Source: CAWGCE01 sp964480915 (GTDB lineage Bacteria > Planctomycetota > Planctomycetia > Pirellulales > Pirellulaceae). Taken from it: a stretch of 28,827 bases of DNA. The stretch spans positions 1 to 28,827 of the forward strand of contig CAYZRS010000060.1 of assembly GCA_964480915.1 (NCBI GenBank). Direction: 5' to 3'. Shown here piece by piece: positions 9,758 through 18,716 of this stretch; position 1 is the stretch's first letter, and each line of letters starts with the position of its first letter. The notes under the pieces are model-generated. The model saw only the letters and a program-made list of their open reading frames with translations. It was not told the DNA's origin and did not search any database. The position numbers and the translations under genes are program-made.

Positions 9758-9824
9758 TATTCAAACAGAAGTTAAGAATGGCTCGCTTTGAGTTTCGCCA
9801 ACGACTTGCCGGCGCGAGCTTTCG

Positions 9825-11666
9825 TTACGCCGTCACCGTCTCGTCTTGCCGGATGTTGAATTCGAGCTTCCACTTCCCAGGGCTACGACCGGCGTCCCCA
9901 TCGCTCGCAAGAGATTCGACGCACCACAATTCAAACATACCGAGTTCCGTGATCACGGCATCAAACTTCACCGGAACGTAGTGGTCGTCGGAAGATTCTA
10001 CGGTGAGCGTGGCCGACAGCGGATCGGCTTCGATCAACTCACCCTCCGCCCAACCTTCGAGCATGACGCCCGGCTGATCCTCCTGACGGCGGTTGGAACG
10101 AAAGAATCGGAACGTCACCGGCTGACCAACCACGAGTCCAATTTCCGCCGATGGCACAGGCGTTTCCGTTCCTTCCTCCATGCCGAATGGAACGACGCAC
10201 AATGCCTTGAGTGGTCGTGGAGCGCCGGGAATGGCGAGGCCGGCTGTCTCGATGCCAACGTAGTACGAATTCGCTGCGCCACCGCGAATCCGCAGGCCGC
10301 CCGATTGCTTATTCCATCCGTAATAGCAGCTACCGCGGGCGACGGCAAAATCGAGATCATGCACTCCGCCGAGCAATTCGACACTGTCGGCCGACCCGCT
10401 GGTCCAATTCGACATGACGTCGAGCAGCCGTTGCTGGAAGCGATTTGCCTTGAATACGCCGCCGTTAAACAAAACATAACTCGGCAGTCGCTTTTGGCCT
10501 CCTTCGGCATCACCCGCCGAATGCTGATTCAGAAAGGCCGCGATGTGGCGAGTGATCGCCGGATCGGACTCGTAAGGCAAACCGATCTCCTGAAACCCAG
10601 ACGCTGCCTGCCGCTGGGGGCGTTCGGTCAAATCGCAAGTTGGGAAGAACCCGTCCAGCAGCAAATCGGCAATCTCTTGACGCTGCACTTCGACCGACAC
10701 GGTACCACCGATCAACTTACTGCCGCGGCCCAGCACGGAGATCGTGTGCGCTGGTGGACCTTCGCTGGACAGGAGCGTTTCCTTCGCTGCCCGGCACGAG
10801 TGCCAGAGCGAGACCGATTGCCACGGGTCGAGCTTTGTCCCTTTCTCGCCAAACTTACCAGCCACCACGTGGGCTGCCGCCAAGTCCATGTTGTCGCCGC
10901 CGACGAGCAAGTGATCGCCGACCGCTGCACGGCGCAGGACTAGCTCTCCTTCTTCTTCCGCCACTTCGATCAACGTGAGGTCGGTCGTTCCACCACCCAC
11001 ATCGCAAACCAAAACCGATTGGCCCACATGCAACTTCTCTCGCCAGTTCTCTTCGTGTTGAGCGAGCCACGCGTACAGTGCGGCTTGCGGTTCTTCGAGC
11101 AACACAAAATCGGCTGGCAGGCCAGCGGCGAAAGCCGCTTCCCGCGTCAATTCCCGTGCCGCCGGATCGAACGACGCTGGAATCGTCAGCGTGACATGTT
11201 GTTCGGCAAGTGGAGCATCTGGAAACGCAGCTTGCCAAGCCGCCGCCAGATGAGCCAAGTACTGCCGCGTCGCTTCGACCGGAGAGATCTTCGCCACGGA
11301 ATCGGGCGCATTCCACGGTAAAATCGCCGCACGGCGATCGACCTTGTTGTGACACAACCAACTCTTCGCTGCAGCGACCGTTCGATCGGGAGCGTCGGCT
11401 CCCCGCGTACGAGCCAACTCGCCAGTCGCAAAATCCTGCTCGGACGTCCAGGGCAGGTCGAAAGCCCCACCCCCGGTTTCGGCTTCGTTAGCCAGGTAGG
11501 TAAACGATGGGAGCGACGAACGAGGTTCGACCGTGTTCGCGGCCACCAACTGGGGAATCGGCAACAACTCAATCTGCGGCGGCCCACCGTCGAACTTGGC
11601 ATAGGCAAGGACGCTGTTGGTCGTGCCGAGATCGATTCCAATCGTATACTTTGGTGACGATTCCAT
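9825..11666 (-). CDS. Hsp70-family protein
   Basis: A 613-residue Hsp70-like protein, paralogous to its downstream neighbour. It has phosphate-1 IGIDLGTTNSVLAYA at 9-23, phosphate-2 VLVCDVGGGTTDLTLIEV at 218-235, and the motif YVLFNGGVFKANRFQQ in the second ATPase lobe. The AAAKSWLCH motif (98-106) is shared with the long paralogue, and the two align through the ATPase domain and into the beta-rich region (GQPVTFRFFRS here, SQPVEFSIYVS there). It stops after that beta domain, so it lacks both a helical lid and the long C-terminal extension of the neighbour. The ATG start lies six bases after the DUF2760 stop codon, indicating co-transcription. Possibly the two Hsp70s work as a pair with the DUF2760 protein; the client is unknown. 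Confidence 0.93.
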   Translation of the reverse strand: MESSPKYTIGIDLGTTNSVLAYAKFDGGPPQIELLPIPQLVAANTVEPRSSLPSFTYLANEAETGGGAFDLPWTSEQDFATGELARTRGADAPDRTVAAAKSWLCHNKVDRRAAILPWNAPDSVAKISPVEATRQYLAHLAAAWQAAFPDAPLAEQHVTLTIPASFDPAARELTREAAFAAGLPADFVLLEEPQAALYAWLAQHEENWREKLHVGQSVLVCDVGGGTTDLTLIEVAEEEGELVLRRAAVGDHLLVGGDNMDLAAAHVVAGKFGEKGTKLDPWQSVSLWHSCRAAKETLLSSEGPPAHTISVLGRGSKLIGGTVSVEVQRQEIADLLLDGFFPTCDLTERPQRQAASGFQEIGLPYESDPAITRHIAAFLNQHSAGDAEGGQKRLPSYVLFNGGVFKANRFQQRLLDVMSNWTSGSADSVELLGGVHDLDFAVARGSCYYGWNKQSGGLRIRGGAANSYYVGIETAGLAIPGAPRPLKALCVVPFGMEEGTETPVPSAEIGLVVGQPVTFRFFRSNRRQEDQPGVMLEGWAEGELIEADPLSATLTVESSDDHYVPVKFDAVITELGMFELWCVESLASDGDAGRSPGKWKLEFNIRQDETVTA

Positions 11667-11672
11667 GGCTGC

Positions 11673-12221
11673 TTATCCGACCTCCAACTCGACCGGCGCA
11701 ACGATCCACTTGGTGGCCGCCGCGCCAGTCCACTGGGGCAGTTCACACCGAGTCGCTTTCCAACCGTGATGAGCGACCGTCCCCTGAAACGGTGGTTCAC
11801 CCGAGACATTACCGGTCAGTCGAAACTCGGCCGGCTCGAACTTCGCCGGCGTTTCTAGCTTCGACCCGTCTTCCGCGTCGGTGAGCGGGACCACCGCAAA
11901 CAGCCGCTCGATGACTTTCCCAGCATCTCGCAACACGTCGCGTGCGGCCGCGCCGACCTGTTCATCGGAGTACTCGTCGAGCGACTCGTTGACGATGTCG
12001 AGAAAGCGAGCTTCACGCTGCAGCGTCGCCAGCAAACTCATCGCGTCGCTGCGAGCAGGCGCCGAAGAAACCGGTTTGGCCGGCACCTGCTGAGGGGCCG
12101 ACGCTGGCTGCTGCTCGATCCGAGGCTGTAAGTTTCCGTCCAGCAATTGCTGAAAAGATGCGCTCAGTTCGCGATTGAAAAGAAGTTGGCAAAACGCCTT
12201 GGTGGCCGCACCGAGTCCCAT
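11673..12221 (-). CDS. DUF2760 domain protein, Hsp70-operon partner
   Basis: A 182-residue protein matching what is annotated as DUF2760. It has a short helical N-terminus (LGAATKAFCQLLFNRELSASF), a low-complexity Gln/Pro/Ala linker at about 33-58, a helical part (SLLATLQREARFLDIVNESL), and a C-terminal beta part with HHGWKA (151-156) and a final strand WIVAPVELEVG. There is no signal peptide. The ATG has the ribosome site AGGAAG eight bases upstream. It is the first gene of a tight operon with two Hsp70 paralogues (6-base and 67-base gaps). DUF2760 genes are repeatedly found beside such Hsp70 pairs in other bacteria, as I recall, which suggests a dedicated cofactor or adaptor. Biochemical function is unknown. 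Confidence 0.88.
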   Translation of the reverse strand: MGLGAATKAFCQLLFNRELSASFQQLLDGNLQPRIEQQPASAPQQVPAKPVSSAPARSDAMSLLATLQREARFLDIVNESLDEYSDEQVGAAARDVLRDAGKVIERLFAVVPLTDAEDGSKLETPAKFEPAEFRLTGNVSGEPPFQGTVAHHGWKATRCELPQWTGAAATKWIVAPVELEVG

Positions 12222-12229
12222 ATTGGTCG

Positions 12230-12235
12230 CTTCCT
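12230..12235 (-). promoter_or_regulatory. Ribosome binding site of the DUF2760-Hsp70 operon
   Basis: AGGAAG on the minus strand, eight bases before the ATG at 12221. It is one of the clearer Shine-Dalgarno matches in the window and fixes the operon's first start. Confidence 0.6.
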
Positions 12236-12491
12236 AAGTTCGTCCGTCGAAGTAAAGTCTTCACCGGCGACTATGGTAGCCAATTCGCGGCCATCGGAGA
12301 ACGACGGGTAGCCGTTTTGCTGCTCTCAGCGCCCCATCTTAAGAAGGAGCCGAACTGAGTCCCACAATTTGCGATCTGGCGGCGGCCTCCTCAAATCGTC
12401 GGTTCTTCCCGCCAATGGAACGGCACCACGTCGCCATCAAGCAACCCATCAACCAACGGCGAAAGTAGGCGCGTCGAATCCAATGCAGAAC

Positions 12492-12517
12492 GCGGCAGTG
12501 CTCCATCGCACTGCCGC
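12492..12517 (-). terminator. Stem-loop after the LENRQML gene
   Basis: GCGGCAGTGC (12492-12501) pairs perfectly with GCACTGCCGC (12508-12517) across a six-base loop, starting 18 bases after the stop codon of the minus-strand gene that ends at 12536. Ten GC-rich pairs make a stable stem. The sequence that follows on the minus strand begins TTCTG, so there is no real U-tract; it could be a weak terminator or an mRNA 3' stabiliser. Confidence 0.5.
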
Positions 12518-12535
12518 ATTCCCCGCATCCGCTTC

Positions 12536-14563
12536 TTAGATGATGGCGCTGGAATCAACGAAACGAATCTCGTTGAAACCGACTCGATCGCCGCCCGCTC
12601 CCGTTTCAAAATGATTGTCGGTGATCGTCATACGAACGTAATCGGCCTCGAATTCTCCCCCCAAGTCGATCACGGTGACAAAATTGTCAACGGAGTACAT
12701 CGACTTCTCCAGCGAGATCGGATTGCTGTAGGTGTTGCCACCATCTGTAGAGAACTCGAGCGTGAAGCTCTTCAAGTCATTGCCAGCCGCCGACGAATAT
12801 CCCCAGATCGCAACTTTGTCGAACGACTTATCCAGCCCAAAGTTGCTGAGGTCCAGTTCCAACACTGGATTCGCTGTTCCGTTAGCGAAGTAATCGCCAG
12901 TGGCACCGTTGGGAGCACTGGTGACCCAAGAATTCCCCAATCCACCCGGCGAAGCGCTCGCAAGGTAATTCCCCGCAGACAATTGAGCGTCAGAGAAAAG
13001 ATTCGCAGCCGAAAAGCCCGTGATCGAATCCGTTGCCGTTACCGAGACCGGATCCACTAAATCGGTAAACAGGCTAAGCAATGTGTTGAAAGCGTCTGCG
13101 ACGTTCGATGTGTCACCTTCGATCAGGGAGTACCAAAACTCGACGCCATTGATTTGGCCCGCTAGTGGGTCGCTGGTGTCGTTGATTCCATCTGGCGTAC
13201 CCAGGTAATTGTATCCGGGTCCGAGGTTGTGATAGTTGAATAGGTAACCGGCCGCATCATGCACCGCACCGTGGATACTGAGCGGCGTATCACCCAGATT
13301 GAATGACAGATTGCCGGGTCCGGTCAGGCCGCCGGTAGGATTCAGCAAGGCGCCAAACACCGGGTCCAGCCCCAGTACATCACCAGCGATCTTGCCGTAT
13401 CGCAGTTGGACGTTGCTGCCCATGAAGTCGAAGCTGAATCCCAGATCAGGTACAGGCGTCTGTTGGTTTTGCTGCCCGATCGAATCGCGCTCTCCCTTCA
13501 GCTGCAAAAATCGTTCGTACTGAGCCTGTACTTGCTGCAAGCTCAGGCCGCGAGCGGTGGCGATATTGGCAAGCGCGCCGTTCACATCGCCCGGCAACGG
13601 GTTGGCATCGGCCAGGACATCCATGGCATCCGCCAACAGGTCAGTGTCAGCGCCCTGGATCGTTTGGCCACTGGCAACGTCGGCGGCGATGCTGGAGTAG
13701 TTGGCGGTGTTGAACACCTGGCTCGCGTCTAGCCGGTTTGGCAACAAGTCGCTGGAAAGATCAGCGGCGACTTCAAACCTCCTCACGGCTGTTCCGAAAG
13801 CGTTCGTGACGAGCGTATTCGTCAGCTGCTCTGGACTGAACGTATCAGAACCGGACGCTCCATTGACGGTAGCGCCGGCGAACAGAATTTCGGCATCGGT
13901 CCGACTAAGTTCGCTTGTCGGAATCGAAGTGGTTTGGCCACTACCAGCGTTGGAAAATGACACGAGGTCATTACCACCACCTAAATTCACATTGAACTTC
14001 GGCGGTTGGCCGCTGCTCAAGCCGGCAATGAAGCGTGCCAAATCGACTCGCGAGGCATCGCCGGCGTTCGTCATCATGCCCACATCGAACGAGAATTGAT
14101 CGTTGCCACCCTTTAGGGATACGTTCGTCGCGGCGTTTCGAATTTGTTGGGTAGCATAAACCCGGTCGTTTTGACCACCGCCAACGATGCGAAGCGTGTT
14201 GTGTTGACCACCAATATTTAGGACATTCGCCCCACTCGATCCCAATCGAATCGTCGTCCGGCCGGTCACCTGGAGTGCGTTAGCGCCACTGCCATTCACG
14301 GTGACCGTGTCGTTTCCGCCTCGCGTACTGATGCTCAGATTCTTAAGCTGCGTCAAACCGGTACTGATGCCGTTGACGGTGACCGTGCCTCCAGCATTCG
14401 TACTGACGGCGATCGTGTCATCGGCGCTGTCGCCCGTAATTCGCAGCGAGTCGCCCCCGACGACCGAAACGTCGGCTGCCAGCATCTGGCGATTTTCCAG
14501 GGTATCGAAGTCAAATTCGAGCGTATTGTCTTGCCGACTTGCGTTTTTGGTGATGCCGAACAT
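12536..14563 (-). CDS. LENRQML-motif secreted protein with GGND repeats and discoidin-like C-terminus
   Basis: A 675-residue protein with no classical signal peptide. The N-terminus carries LENRQMLAADV at 22-32, the short motif (also LEPR-x-LL) found near the start of many planctomycete exported proteins. Residues about 33-240 form repetitive beta strands with three GGND-type turns (82-85, 153-155, 196-199), like degenerate RTX or calcium-binding beta-roll repeats. Residues about 370-480 form a compact domain with NPTGGLTGPGN and HGAVHDAAGYLFNYH; the His435-Asp436 pair resembles a phospholipase A2-type HD site, but this is only a resemblance. The last 150 residues have the jelly-roll pattern of discoidin (F5/8 type C) domains (VLELDLSNFGLDKSFDKVAIWGYSS). 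It is probably a surface protein. Function is unknown. Confidence 0.85.
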   Translation of the reverse strand: MFGITKNASRQDNTLEFDFDTLENRQMLAADVSVVGGDSLRITGDSADDTIAVSTNAGGTVTVNGISTGLTQLKNLSISTRGGNDTVTVNGSGANALQVTGRTTIRLGSSGANVLNIGGQHNTLRIVGGGQNDRVYATQQIRNAATNVSLKGGNDQFSFDVGMMTNAGDASRVDLARFIAGLSSGQPPKFNVNLGGGNDLVSFSNAGSGQTTSIPTSELSRTDAEILFAGATVNGASGSDTFSPEQLTNTLVTNAFGTAVRRFEVAADLSSDLLPNRLDASQVFNTANYSSIAADVASGQTIQGADTDLLADAMDVLADANPLPGDVNGALANIATARGLSLQQVQAQYERFLQLKGERDSIGQQNQQTPVPDLGFSFDFMGSNVQLRYGKIAGDVLGLDPVFGALLNPTGGLTGPGNLSFNLGDTPLSIHGAVHDAAGYLFNYHNLGPGYNYLGTPDGINDTSDPLAGQINGVEFWYSLIEGDTSNVADAFNTLLSLFTDLVDPVSVTATDSITGFSAANLFSDAQLSAGNYLASASPGGLGNSWVTSAPNGATGDYFANGTANPVLELDLSNFGLDKSFDKVAIWGYSSAAGNDLKSFTLEFSTDGGNTYSNPISLEKSMYSVDNFVTVIDLGGEFEADYVRMTITDNHFETGAGGDRVGFNEIRFVDSSAII

Positions 14564-14784
14564 GATTGCGTCTCAGTTTCCTTTGATTTTCTTGGATTTG
14601 AATGGCAAATGTGACTTCGCCGCCTCTATAAGCAAGAACTGAGGAGCGTTACTGAAAAATGTGACGGACCATCAATTTCGTCTGCGGCCTGTCATGCAAC
14701 TTGATTTGTGGGCTGTTTCCGGCAGCGGGCCACCTGACGCCGCCGGCTCGCCAAGTTCTAATAACAGGGGGCCGAATTCCCCTC

Positions 14785-17712
14785 ATGACCGCCTTTTTCT
14801 TTGGCCGAGCGCACATGGACCATTGCACACACTACGAAACAGAAACGACGTGCTTGCTTCGTCAACTGGCCGCCGGGACGACTGACGAGAGGAGCGCAAC
14901 GTGCCAACATTGCGACGCGACACTCGCCGAGCTGGAACTGCAGCCCGAGTTGGTTGAACAAGTCGCCGGTCAGCGGAGCGCTGAAATCGAGGCCGAAACC
15001 GGATTCCAGCGCGCGGCGAAACTGGCGCAGGGTGTGGTGCTGGGCATCGCCAGTGCGGCCGACCCCGCAGGTTCGAGCGCGCTGCAGTTCCGATGTCCCG
15101 GCTGCGGGAGTCGAACGGAACTTTCGGCAGGCTCGACTTTGGACAATGTGGTGTGCTCAACCTGTGGCGATCCGATTCAGGTCGTTGCCCCATCATCTCA
15201 GGTCGAGCCCACCGATCGGCGACTCGGCCATTTCGATTTACTCGAACGGGTCGGTTCGGGGAGCTTTGGCGTCGTGTGGCGAGCCTATGATTCCGAGCTG
15301 AATCGAACCGTCGCGATCAAGATCCCACGTCGCCTTCATCTCTCGCCGAAAGAGATCGATTCCTTCATCCACGAAGCGCGCGCCAGCGCCGCGCTCAGCC
15401 ACCCCCACATCGTCAGCGTTCATGAAATTGGACGCGTCGACGACGCGGTCTACATCGTTAGCGATTTCGTTGACGGGCAGACTTTGGACGACTATCTGGG
15501 TGGACAGCCGCTAAGCGTCCAAGAGGCGGCCACCATGTGTGCGACGATCGCTGATGCCCTCGCCCACGCTCATGAAAACGGTATCGTGCATCGCGACCTG
15601 AAGCCGGCCAACATTGCCATCGACGGCCGACTACAGCCGACGATCATGGATTTTGGCCTCGCCTTGCAAGGCAGCAACGAAGTCACCGTGACCACCGATG
15701 GCAAGATCCTCGGTACACCGGCCTACATGTCGCCCGAGCAGGCTCGCGGCGAATCGAATGCAGCCGATCGACGCAGTGACATCTACTCGCTGGGCGTTGT
15801 GCTGTTCCAAATGCTAACTGGCGACCGACCATTTCGCGGCAATATTCGCATGCTGCTGAAACAGATCATCCACGACGCCCCACCAAACCCGCAGCGGCTC
15901 AACAGTCGTGTGCCGCGTGATTTGGCAACGATCTGCTTGAAGTGCCTGGAAAAATCGCCGGACAGACGCTATCCGTCGGCGCAGGAGTTGAAGGCTGACC
16001 TCGATCGGTTCTTAGAAGGGCGGCCGATCGCCGCTCGTCCCGTATCGTCACTCGAACGTGGTTGGCGTTGGTGCGTGCGGAACCCTTCTCCCGCGGCGCT
16101 GGCCAGCTTGTTGGCGATTTCTCTTTGTGTCGGAACGACCGTCAGTTATTCCAAGTGGCTCGAGGCCGAAGCGGCTGCAGAACGAGCCCTCGTCTCGGCT
16201 GCCGAGTCGGCATCTTCAGCGCAACGGACCCAAGGCGTATTGGATGTGGTCGTCGGTGCTTTCCGCGCCGTGAATCCGGAACATGGTGCAGACGCGAGCA
16301 TGTCGGCCAAAGATGTCTTGCTGGCAGCACAGAAAAAGCTCAGCACCGTCGAACTGGACGGACCGGGGCGGCTCAAACTCTCCACGATTCTGTCACAGAG
16401 TTTTCAAGCCATCGGCGAAATCGATGAATCGATCGTCGCAGCGGAGGAAGCATTGCAATTATCCCAAGAACATGCTGGCCGCCACGATCGCTTGACCATC
16501 GACCGGATGGGAGATCTCGTCGTATCGTACATCGCCGATTCGCAGTACGCCAAAGCGGCAGCCATGGGCGAGAAGGCACTGCAACTGGCCGAAACGCACG
16601 TGGACGACCCAGAGCTGCGGATCCTGGCTCTGATGCGACTGGGGCAAGCGTACGAGGGTCTTGAGCAGTTCGAAAAATCGCTCGACATCAAAGAGCGATC
16701 CTTGGCATTGGCGCGAGAGCACTTCGGCGACAGCGGCGAAGAGACCTTGGGCGCCATGAACGAACTGGCATACGCCTACGAATCGGCTCACGATTTCGAC
16801 AAGGCCTTACCGCTGTATGAGGAGACACTCGAACGCATTCGCGAGTTGCTGGGTGAGGACCACCCGGCCACACTGACGGTCATGAATAATTTGGCAGGCA
16901 CCTACGAATCGGCCGGACGTTTGGAAGATGCATTGAACCTCTACCGCCAAACGCTTGATCGCCGAACAAAGAAGCTCGGCGCCGACCACAAGGACACTCT
17001 TGGAGCGACCAGCAACCTTGCCTTCACTTTGGCCTCGGCCCAGCGCTTCGACGAAGCGATCCCTCTGTTCGAACAAGCACTCGCTGGCCTCCGCGAACAA
17101 GCGGGTGACGAGCACTCCAATACGGTCGACACGATGTTCAGTCTGGCGTCCACTTACAATCGGAGCGGCCAATCGGAACGAGCGCTACCCTTGCTCAAAG
17201 AAGCGGCCGCCGCTCGGCGGGCCCATTTGGGCGACGAAGCTCGCAGCACCTGGTTTGCGTTGGCTCACTTAGGAGCGACCTATCTGGAACTGAACCGACC
17301 CGCCGATGCCATCCCCGTTTTTCGCGATCTGCAGTCGGCGCTCGAAGCGACATTGGGTAGCGATCCGGCGACCTTGGCTGCCAAGCAGCAACTGGCCTTC
17401 GCGCTGGAGGCTCACGGCGAACTCCAAGAAGCCGAATCGCTTCTGCGTGATTGCCTGACGATTGCTCGTACCAAATTGCCGAATACCTGGATGCAGTTTG
17501 ACTATCAATCACAGCTGGGCGGCGTGCTGCTCAAGCGGGGCAAGGTGGAGGAAGCAAGACCGCTGTTAGCAACGTCGGTCCAAGGGCTGAACGAAGTCGA
17601 ACAGATAACGCCACATCTACTGACTGCCTGGTTTCGCTCCGGTCCGTTTGAGTCGGAAGTGCGTCACCGAGCCCAGGCGCGTCTGGACGAGATTGCCAAG
17701 CCACCGCAGTAG
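14785..17712 (+). CDS. Membrane Ser/Thr protein kinase with TPR repeats
   Basis: A 975-residue Hanks-type kinase from the ATG at 14785. The frame is open to a TTG at 14701, and an ATG at 14815 (MDHCTHYE) is equally plausible since the family often starts just before the first Cys. Order: a Cys-rich head with CQHC (40-43), resembling a zinc-finger anti-sigma head but without its His; a zinc ribbon with CxxC pairs at 104/107 and 124/127; a kinase domain with G-loop GSGSFG (157-162), Lys179, HRDLKPAN (269-276), DFG (289-291) and GTPAYMSPEQ. All catalytic residues are present, so it should be active. A membrane helix lies at about 436-456. The rest, about 530-960, is a run of 42-residue kinesin-light-chain-like TPRs (EETLGAMNELAYAYES, ATLTVMNNLAGTYES), placed outside the membrane. 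Transcribed divergently from the LENRQML gene. Confidence 0.93.
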   Translation: MTAFFFGRAHMDHCTHYETETTCLLRQLAAGTTDERSATCQHCDATLAELELQPELVEQVAGQRSAEIEAETGFQRAAKLAQGVVLGIASAADPAGSSALQFRCPGCGSRTELSAGSTLDNVVCSTCGDPIQVVAPSSQVEPTDRRLGHFDLLERVGSGSFGVVWRAYDSELNRTVAIKIPRRLHLSPKEIDSFIHEARASAALSHPHIVSVHEIGRVDDAVYIVSDFVDGQTLDDYLGGQPLSVQEAATMCATIADALAHAHENGIVHRDLKPANIAIDGRLQPTIMDFGLALQGSNEVTVTTDGKILGTPAYMSPEQARGESNAADRRSDIYSLGVVLFQMLTGDRPFRGNIRMLLKQIIHDAPPNPQRLNSRVPRDLATICLKCLEKSPDRRYPSAQELKADLDRFLEGRPIAARPVSSLERGWRWCVRNPSPAALASLLAISLCVGTTVSYSKWLEAEAAAERALVSAAESASSAQRTQGVLDVVVGAFRAVNPEHGADASMSAKDVLLAAQKKLSTVELDGPGRLKLSTILSQSFQAIGEIDESIVAAEEALQLSQEHAGRHDRLTIDRMGDLVVSYIADSQYAKAAAMGEKALQLAETHVDDPELRILALMRLGQAYEGLEQFEKSLDIKERSLALAREHFGDSGEETLGAMNELAYAYESAHDFDKALPLYEETLERIRELLGEDHPATLTVMNNLAGTYESAGRLEDALNLYRQTLDRRTKKLGADHKDTLGATSNLAFTLASAQRFDEAIPLFEQALAGLREQAGDEHSNTVDTMFSLASTYNRSGQSERALPLLKEAAAARRAHLGDEARSTWFALAHLGATYLELNRPADAIPVFRDLQSALEATLGSDPATLAAKQQLAFALEAHGELQEAESLLRDCLTIARTKLPNTWMQFDYQSQLGGVLLKRGKVEEARPLLATSVQGLNEVEQITPHLLTAWFRSGPFESEVRHRAQARLDEIAKPPQ

Positions 17713-17819
17713 CGCGTCGCTCAGACGACCGCCGCCCCGCTGCAACGCAACACCAACTGCGCGCATCGGATGGGCAGGGCACCCCATCGCCCGTCGACAC
17801 ACACCAACCACGGGACGGG

Positions 17820-17846
17820 CGCCGTCATCGCTGATCGCTGACGGCG
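17820..17846. terminator. Hairpin between convergent kinase and FAH genes
   Basis: CGCCGTCA (17820-17827) and TGACGGCG (17839-17846) pair perfectly over an 11-base loop in the gap between two convergent genes. No T-run follows on either strand. Position and symmetry suggest a bidirectional transcription barrier, but the evidence is thin. Confidence 0.35.
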
Positions 17847-17855
17847 GCGGGCACG

Positions 17856-18716
17856 CTAAGCGGTCGCTGGGGCCCTGACAACTTGCCGCGAACGACCGAG
17901 CCCATCGATGCCCAGTTCCACAACATCGCCCGGCTTGAGGTACTGTGGCGGATCAAAACCCAAGCCGACTCCGGCGGGAGTTCCGGTGGATATGACGTCA
18001 CCTGGTAACAACGTCATGTGTTCACTGAGATAGCTGATCACCTCGGGAACATCAAAAATGAAGTTGGCCGTGGAGCCATCTTGCTTCTTCTCACCATTGA
18101 CGGTTAACCACATCCCGAGCGCATTCACATCGGCAATTTCGTCCTGAGTTGCCAGGAAAGGTCCCAGTGGGGCAAATGTGTCGCAGCTCTTCCCTTTGAC
18201 CCATTGCCCGCCGCGCTCAAGCTGAAACGCTCTTTCTGAGTAGTCGTTATGCAAGCAGTAACCGGCGACGTAGTCCAACGCCTCGGACTTGCTCACATAG
18301 CTCGCTCGCTTCCCAATGACGACCGCCAACTCGACTTCCCAATCGGTTTTCTCGCTACCGCGTGGCAGCACGACGTCATCGTTGGGGCCAACGATCGCGC
18401 TGGTCGCCTTAAAAAAGACGACAGGTTCCTTGGGCGGTTCCATCCCCGCCTCGCTGGCGTGGTCTTGGAAATTCAACCCCACACAAATGATCTTGGACGG
18501 CCGACAAATCGGCGGGCCTAATCGTTCGTCGGGCGATACTGGCTCGCATTGCCCTTCGTGGTCGGCCAGCCAGTCCTGAAGGCGGCGCAACCCATCCGTT
18601 GCAAGGAATTTCTCATCGTAGTCTTCCCCAAACGACGAACAATCGAGCCGCTTTTCGCCATCGAGCAGTACCCCGGGACTTTCGTTACCCGCCTCGCCAA
18701 ACCGAATCAATTTCAT
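17856..18716 (-). CDS. Fumarylacetoacetate hydrolase-family protein
   Basis: A 286-residue member of the FAH family, which acts on C-C bonds or tautomers of oxo-acids, usually in degradation of aromatic compounds, sugars or amino acids. The metal site is complete: Glu127 and Glu129 in TDWEVELAVVIGKRA, and Asp158 in CLHNDYSERAFQ. The family signatures KGKSCDTFAPLGPF (174-187) and DVISTGTPAGVGLGFDPP (240-257) are present, as is the active-site region IICVGLNFQDHASEAG. The length matches the single-domain bacterial subgroup (such as 2-keto-3-deoxy-fuconate hydratase-like and ureidoglycolate lyase-like proteins), so the exact substrate cannot be assigned. The ATG start has AGG upstream. It stands alone, convergent with the TPR kinase, and no pathway genes adjoin it. 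Confidence 0.93.
   Translation of the reverse strand: MKLIRFGEAGNESPGVLLDGEKRLDCSSFGEDYDEKFLATDGLRRLQDWLADHEGQCEPVSPDERLGPPICRPSKIICVGLNFQDHASEAGMEPPKEPVVFFKATSAIVGPNDDVVLPRGSEKTDWEVELAVVIGKRASYVSKSEALDYVAGYCLHNDYSERAFQLERGGQWVKGKSCDTFAPLGPFLATQDEIADVNALGMWLTVNGEKKQDGSTANFIFDVPEVISYLSEHMTLLPGDVISTGTPAGVGLGFDPPQYLKPGDVVELGIDGLGRSRQVVRAPATA

Larger units (their letters stand above)
12222..12535. other. Intergenic region with operon leader and one hairpin
   Basis: This 314-base gap lies between the DUF2760 operon start and the end of the LENRQML gene, both on the minus strand. It must hold the operon's promoter, but I could not find a convincing -35/-10 pair. Apart from the ribosome site at 12230-12235 and the hairpin at 12492-12517, nothing is recognisable, and no credible short ORF is present. 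Confidence 0.5.

Noticed and set aside
9846..10943. Plus-strand open frame of 365 codons inside the shorter Hsp70 gene
   Set aside because: Antisense shadow of a well-supported gene; no domain or ribosome site.
14701..14784. Longer start for the TPR kinase (TTG at 14701)
   Set aside because: TTG codon without a ribosome site, and the extra residues add no domain; ATG at 14785 or 14815 fits the family better.
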